64,000 nucleotides of DNA, taken from Diphasiastrum complanatum (lineage: Eukaryota > Streptophyta > Lycopodiopsida > Lycopodiales > Lycopodiaceae). Shown one piece after another: positions 58,890 through 64,000 of the stretch (within the stretch, counting starts at the first letter, position 1; each line of letters starts with the position of its first letter). The translations under genes and the position numbers were made by a program. A model generated the notes under the pieces. The model was not told the DNA's origin and made no database searches. It was given only the letters and a program-made list of their open reading frames with translations. The DNA lies in assembly GCA_029204225.1 (NCBI GenBank), contig CM055101.1, positions 5,395,246-5,459,245 on the forward strand, read 5' to 3'.

Positions 58890-61800
58890 ATCTGGATCCG
58901 TGAATGCCTTGATCTTCAGACTGAGCAATGCACAAAATTTGTTGTGTGCATTAACACTGAGTGCTTTCGTGAAGATGTCTGCAACCATGTCCTGCGTTCT
59001 GCAGTACGTTAAGCTTACCTCTCTGTCGAAAACCTTGCCCCTGATGTAGTGATATCTGATCTCAATGTGCTTACTCCTAGAATGAAATCTAGGGTTGGCC
59101 GATAAGGCAATAGCACTTTGGTTATCACAAAACAAAATTGTAGGGCTGTACTGATACAGATTGATGTCTGACAACAAATTTCTCAACCAAAACGCTTCCT
59201 TAATAGATTGAGAAGCAGCAATGTATTTTGCTTCAGTAGAAGAAAGTGCGATAGAGGTTTGCTTACGATTGTTCCATGAAATAGGACCGTCGTTGAAGAA
59301 AAATGTAAATCCAGATGTGGACTTACGATTATCTGCATCTCCTCCCCAACTTGCAACAGAATAACCACTGAGCTGATGAAGATTGTCGTTGCTGACATCT
59401 CCATGCAGATGCACTGGTCCATGGTAGCTCGAATATACCTCATGACTTGAATAAGAGCCTTCCAATGGGTAATGCCAGGATTAGCCATGTATTGGCTGAG
59501 TGAGCTAACAACAAGAGAGATATCTGGTCTTGTACAGACCATTGCGTACATGAGAGATCCTAGTATCGATCGATACAGATACTCTCTCATCTGCTCCTCT
59601 TCCTGCTTGGTCTGGGGACATTGGTCCTTTGACAAATGCAGGCCTGGATCCATTGGTGAGTGAGCTAGTTTAAAATTCATCAAATTGTATCTGTTAAGAA
59701 CATTATGAAGATACCTTTGTTGAGTGATGTAAATTAGTCGATTTGCTCTGTTTCTGTGGATTTGAATTCCCAGACAGAAGTGAGCTTCGCCCAGATCAGT
59801 CATGTCAAATTCTGAGAACAGCATCTGTTTCGAATCCTTAACCATATTGGTATTGTTGCTGAAGAGCAACGTATCATCCACGTATAAGGTGATGATAATG
59901 AAGGATTGCTGTACCGGCTTGGAATAGACGTTGCAATCAGCAGTGCTTGGTTTAAATCCTTGTGTTGATCCTCTGAAACCAAGCCCTGGCGGACTGTTTC
60001 AAGCCGTACAGTGCTTGTGGAGTTTACAGACATGATTCTTCATGCCTTCCAGAACGTATCAATTGGGTTGGATCATGTAGATATCTTCTTGTATAACTCC
60101 ATTCAGATAGGCTGTTTGTAGATCAAGTTGATGAACTTCAAGGTCGACAGCTGCAACATAAGACGAGCATTCGGATCGACGAATGTTTGACGACTGGACT
60201 AAAAGTCTCACTGTAGTCGACATTCAGGATCTGGGTGAATCCTCGTGCTACCAGTCTAGCCTTCCTTCGATCAATTGCTCCGTTGGCATTATATTTGATC
60301 TTAAAGATCCATTTGCAATCAATGATATTGCAGCCAATAGGAGCTTCGACTAATGACCATGTCTGATCAGAGAGGAATACTCTCTGTCCATGGCTTCTCT
60401 CCAGAGGTCAGAGTCTGGTTGGCTAAGTGCCTCTTCGACTGTCGTCGGTTCCTGCATTAAGAGACAGGCAGACTCAGGAGTATACCTTGTGGGCTGTGTG
60501 CGCACTCGGCTTGATCTTCTGGGAGGATTAGACTGATGAACCGCTCCTGGGACTTGTTGCTGGGTAGCAACAACATCTTCGTCTGATTCGCTGTCTCGAA
60601 GTGGGTCGACAATACATACGCCTGAGCCAGAAGCTCGGCACAACGGTAGGTGATGAAGGTTCTTCTTGAGCAATATCCTTGCCTTTGAGGTCGACGAACT
60701 GATCCTCGATAAAGACTGTATCCCGGCTATACAAGATTTGCTGGGTATCAGGATCGTACAGCTTGTAAGTGTTATCAGACGAAGTATATCTGATCAGGAT
60801 GGTCTTGAGACCTTGGAAGTCCAATTTCTTCCTTGTGTCCTTTGGGATCTGCGCGTAGGCAATGCACCCAAACACTCTTAGGTTCTTCAAAGAAGGCTTA
60901 GAGCCTGTCCACACCTCGTGGGGTGTCTTGTTTGAGAGGTCCTTGGTCGAACATCTGTTCTGGACGTAAGCTGCAGTGGAGATAGCTTTAGCCCAGAATC
61001 TCTTGGGCAACGATGCATGCGATAGGTTACATTTAGCAGATTCGACCAGAGTACGGTTCTTCCTCTCAGCTAAGCCATTAGACTGAGGACTGTAAGGAGT
61101 GATGAATTGCTGCTCAATGCCTTGGCTTTGGCAGTACTCCTTAAACTCGACAGAGATATATTCTCCACCGTTGTCTGACCTTAGGGCCTTGATCGTCCTT
61201 CCAGTCTCCTTTTCTGCACGCTCCTTGAAGATTCTGAAGCAGTTGAAGGCTTCTGATTTCTTCTTTATGAAGTACACCATAGTCTTTCTGGAGAATTCAT
61301 CAATAAAGGTTATAAAATACTTGGCGTCCTTCAGTGAAGGATTTTTCATCGGGCCACAAATATCTGAATGTACAACATCTAGCAATCCTCTAGCAACATG
61401 CTGATGGATTGACTTAAATGGTTTCCTAGTCTGTTTACCAACTAGACAGTCTTGACAGACAGGTAACTCGACTTTTTTGTGAGGATAGTCGAGATCAAGA
61501 ACAATAGATTGTCTAGACATTCGTTGTACAACAACATGATTTAAATGACCAAGTCTATAATGCCAAAGTAAACCTTTATTTGAATGAATTGAAGTACTGA
61601 GAGCCTGAATAGAGGCAAAAAAGCAATGACTCAACTTATACAAGTATCCATGCCTCTTTCTGAGTGCTAGGATCTTGCCTGTCCTATCAACTATACACTG
61701 ATCACATTCGAACTCTACTCTATGTCCTAGATCTGTGATTCTGCTTGCAGAGAGCAGATTTGTAGATAACTTTGGTACATACAGGACTTTAGAGAGTAGC

Positions 61801-62505
61801 TTAGACTGATCATTTGCAAAGCATAATCTTACAGTGCCTTCACCTTTAATAGCTTGTGTGCTATTGTCGCCAAGGTGAACGAATTTCTGAGTACTGTAAG
61901 GTGTATAGGACTCGAAACAACCAATGAGGCTAGTCATGTGCTAAGTGGCTCCGGAATCCAGGAACCAAGAACTGTTGCCAGATGCTCCTTGATGGTTGGT
62001 CATGAAGGCATCATGATCCGCTTCTTGAATAGGTTGTGGAGCTTTTGCAGTTGCATTTGCCACTTGATTCGACTGCCCTTTGCTGTTCTTTGCTTGAAGT
62101 ATTCGGCAGTCTTGTATTTCGTGGTTGTTTCGTTTGCAGTATCTGCAGAACAGCTTCTTGTTTGTCTGCGGATTCGACTGTTCCTTGTGCTGAGCTGGTT
62201 TATGGTCTGGCTTTGATTGTGGCCTTTCTTCTTCTTCTGCTTTGTCGTGCTCTTGTTGGTGTACAAGGCGTGAGAATCAGCTGAGGAACTCGAGGCTTTG
62301 TTCCTTCGCATGTCTTCTTGCAACAACATAGTAATGACTCTCGAAAGAGTCAATTGTGGATGAGTCGTGATGATCATCACCCAGCTGTCGTAAGAACTTG
62401 GCAAGCTTGTAAGCAGTTGCATCACTGCGTCTTGATCGTCTATGACAGATCCGACAACGACCATTTGTCTTAGCATGTTCTTGAATTATTAATGTCATTC
62501 TGCGT
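58887..62505 (-). pseudogene. Copia polyprotein of element H, gag N-terminus deleted
   Basis: Starts abruptly with the second half of gag (NMLRQMVVVGSVIDDQDAV near 62,476). About 360 bp that hold the gag start in element G are missing, with the junction near 62,505. Gag C-terminus near 62,130. Protease damaged near 61,950. The next frame runs 61,937-60,528: LWHYRLGHLNH, HSDICGPM near 61,370, LRSDNGGEYIS near 61,170, NGLAERKNRTLVES near 61,060. Integrase D, D and E are all present. A shift near 60,650 follows. RT is broken between 60,350 and 59,880, with the catalytic YVDDTLLFSN near 59,880 retained. RNase H is complete (STEAKYIAASQS, FCDNQSAIALSAN, ADIFTKALS), ending near 58,887. Confidence 0.9.
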
Positions 62506-62640
62506 TAGTCTGAGTGATAGGAGAAACTATCAGTGACTTAAGTATGAAAATCTGATACTGAAAAATACAGAACAAGAAAACAATTACTCTATCGGCTAGT
62601 AGAGTCTTGTATTGTGGAAGCTTATCAAGCTATGAAAATA

Positions 62641-62652
62641 GCTCTGATACCA
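62641..62652 (-). other. Primer-binding site of element H
   Basis: TGGTATCAGAGC on the minus strand, flush with the 5' LTR. Confidence 0.93.
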
Positions 62653-63817
62653 TGTTGGAGAGAGGGAGATGAACGAGTTGAGAAAAGGTGTCGTATATTA
62701 GAAACGAAAAATAAGCTCAAAGAGGTAAGACGAAGACGAACGAGAAACGAATTCGAACGAGAAATGAACTCGAACAAAAAATGTTTGTGCACAGCGGAAC
62801 GAGCTATACGACTCTCTCCGTAAGCATGACTACGCCTATCAGAACGAACAAAACGATAGTGATGGGAATCACAGTCGTTCTTGATTACGTAGCCAAACTT
62901 TAATAAATGAATGAAGCTCCAGAAGAATGGTTTGTCGCGAATAGCAAGACAAACTATTCGTCGCGAATGATTCGCCAAGAGCTAGACGGTGCTCAACTGA
63001 TAATTAGTCGGGAATGATTCGCGAAAGACAAGACTAGTTAGTCGTCTATTACAGAAAGAACAACCAGAAAGATCAAACAGAATGAATGATAAGCATGGCA
63101 ATATTAATATAGATTTGAACGCAGAACAAAGAACTGTATCAGATTAAGTATATCATGTATACATGTCAATAATGCGGCGGAGCACAAGACAATAGCGGAC
63201 GAAACCGCATGCCCTACGAAGCTTATACAATCTGTAAAGGAATAAAAGCTTATTGCTGACAATCAAGAATCAATGCGCAAGGCATCTACTTCGTCTCATT
63301 CATCAACTCATCAACTCATTCACTCATTAACTCATTAACCTGAATACAGAAACGGTATCCAATATATATATACATAATATTACAGGTGTGCAGATGTGGA
63401 AAGTACAAAGTGGATGTGCTGTCTGTAAGAGATCGTGGGTGGCTGCAGTCGTTGTCCAATCTGTTAGCGCAGCTGCATGGGGTGAGCGTGAAAAGGGTGC
63501 GACGTCAGTCAGTGCTGAAGTGATCGTTGGTGATGACAATGCGAAAAGTGCGTCACTCTTACGAGTAGCCTTAGGATTAGATTTACAGGGTGCCTTTGCT
63601 TTTAGGGCACCTTTGGCATTCTGTGAGATAGTGTCCCCTTTTCGCCCGTCACCATAACGTGTGTAAAAACACAGTGTCGCGATTCTTTTGCCTTTTCTTC
63701 GTCTGTGCGAATTTGCATGCAAATATGCAGACTGCGCGACAACGTTAGTAAATATGCAGCATGAATGGAGGCAGATTAAAATGGGATCTAAGAAGAGTAG
63801 AGGGAATAAATCCAACA
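62653..63817 (-). repeat. 5' LTR of element H
   Basis: 1,165 bp, TGTTGGAGAG...ATCCAACA, followed by ATAGC. Contains the roughly 79-bp segment missing from the other LTR and a few other small indels relative to it. Confidence 0.93.
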
Positions 63818-63822
63818 ATAGC

Positions 63823-64000
63823 ATGCAGTAGGTTTGATGGCCAGTAATGCCCATGCAGACACATGCATGATAGGTGGGGGCCATACAGTCCTTTAACATT
63901 GGACTGGGAATCGTCATGCATCATTAACCCATGCATGTAGCATGTATGGTGAGTGTCAGTAGCAACTACCACCTACCGCATGCAAACCCACGCTGGGCTA
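63823..64000. other. Unassigned flank right of element H
   Basis: Rich in CATGCA/TGCATG (about eight occurrences), resembling the sequence left of H at about 57,770-57,784 and the element N leader. No exon of the UBP14 gene was recognised here. Confidence 0.4.

Larger units (their letters stand above)
57785..63817 (-). mobile_element. Ty1/copia element H, complete ends, defective
   Basis: 6,033 bp with LTRs of 1,095 and 1,165 bp and TSD ATAGC at 57,780-57,784 and 63,818-63,822. PBS and purine tract are present. The gag N-terminus is deleted and pol has several lesions. It is the same family as element G. It lies inside what would be intron 4 of the UBP14 gene, in antisense. Confidence 0.95.

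Overview
This is plant nuclear DNA from a large, repeat-rich genome. The only host gene recognised is the 5' part of a UBP14-type ubiquitin-specific protease (four exons, 50,867-52,817, + strand). It has plant-type exon/intron structure and residues close to plant UBP14/USP5. Nearly everything else is LTR retrotransposon: mainly Ty1/copia, plus two Ty3/gypsy elements and one LINE. The species cannot be named from the sequence. Long repeat-filled introns and a LINE of the kind I associate with non-angiosperm plants would fit a gymnosperm, fern or other large-genome land plant, but that is weak inference.

Layout. 1-1,175: 3'-truncated copia fragment (+). 1,897-4,982: a long, stop-riddled unknown reading frame (-), probably gag-like or an accessory ORF of a gypsy-type element. 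It is followed by an unannotated 4,999-6,319 / 12,757-13,683 stretch that may be its long LTR. Copia element A (6,320-12,751, -) is inserted there with TSD TATCT and nearly identical LTRs. 14,771-18,839: decayed Ty3/gypsy polyprotein (F, -). 18,968-22,948: copia G (+), with truncated LTRs and no reverse transcriptase. 22,958-24,270: 3' piece of copia I. 24,270-26,400: small copia remnants and a T-rich, LTR-like stretch.

26,404-49,331 is one old copia element (C, +) split by three later insertions. B (27,397-33,257, -) lies in gag, with TSD TTTTG and LTRs differing at one site by eye. D (35,270-41,301, -) lies in pol, with TSD ATTTC and unusual LTR termini. E (43,255-49,065, +) lies in the CT microsatellite of C's 3' LTR, with TSD TCTCT. 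By LTR divergence D is the oldest guest, then E, then B.

49,332-50,866 is upstream sequence of the UBP14 gene and includes a hairpin repeat. From 52,818 onward I find no further UBP14 exon. The rest of the window is filled by a LINE (about 52,978-55,212, -), a truncated gypsy element with one LTR (N, 55,212-57,732, -) and a complete but defective copia element H (57,785-63,817, -, TSD ATAGC). If the gene is intact, its fourth intron exceeds 11 kb.

How the parts relate: the retroelements carry the usual gag / aspartic protease / integrase / reverse transcriptase / RNase H order (copia), or protease / RT / RNase H / integrase (gypsy). Where a PBS is visible it mostly matches the 3' end of initiator methionine tRNA. 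Every element has at least one inactivating lesion. The least damaged are B (one nonsense codon) and A (one frameshift). E is young but lacks part of integrase. No RNA genes, CRISPR arrays or prokaryotic features were seen.
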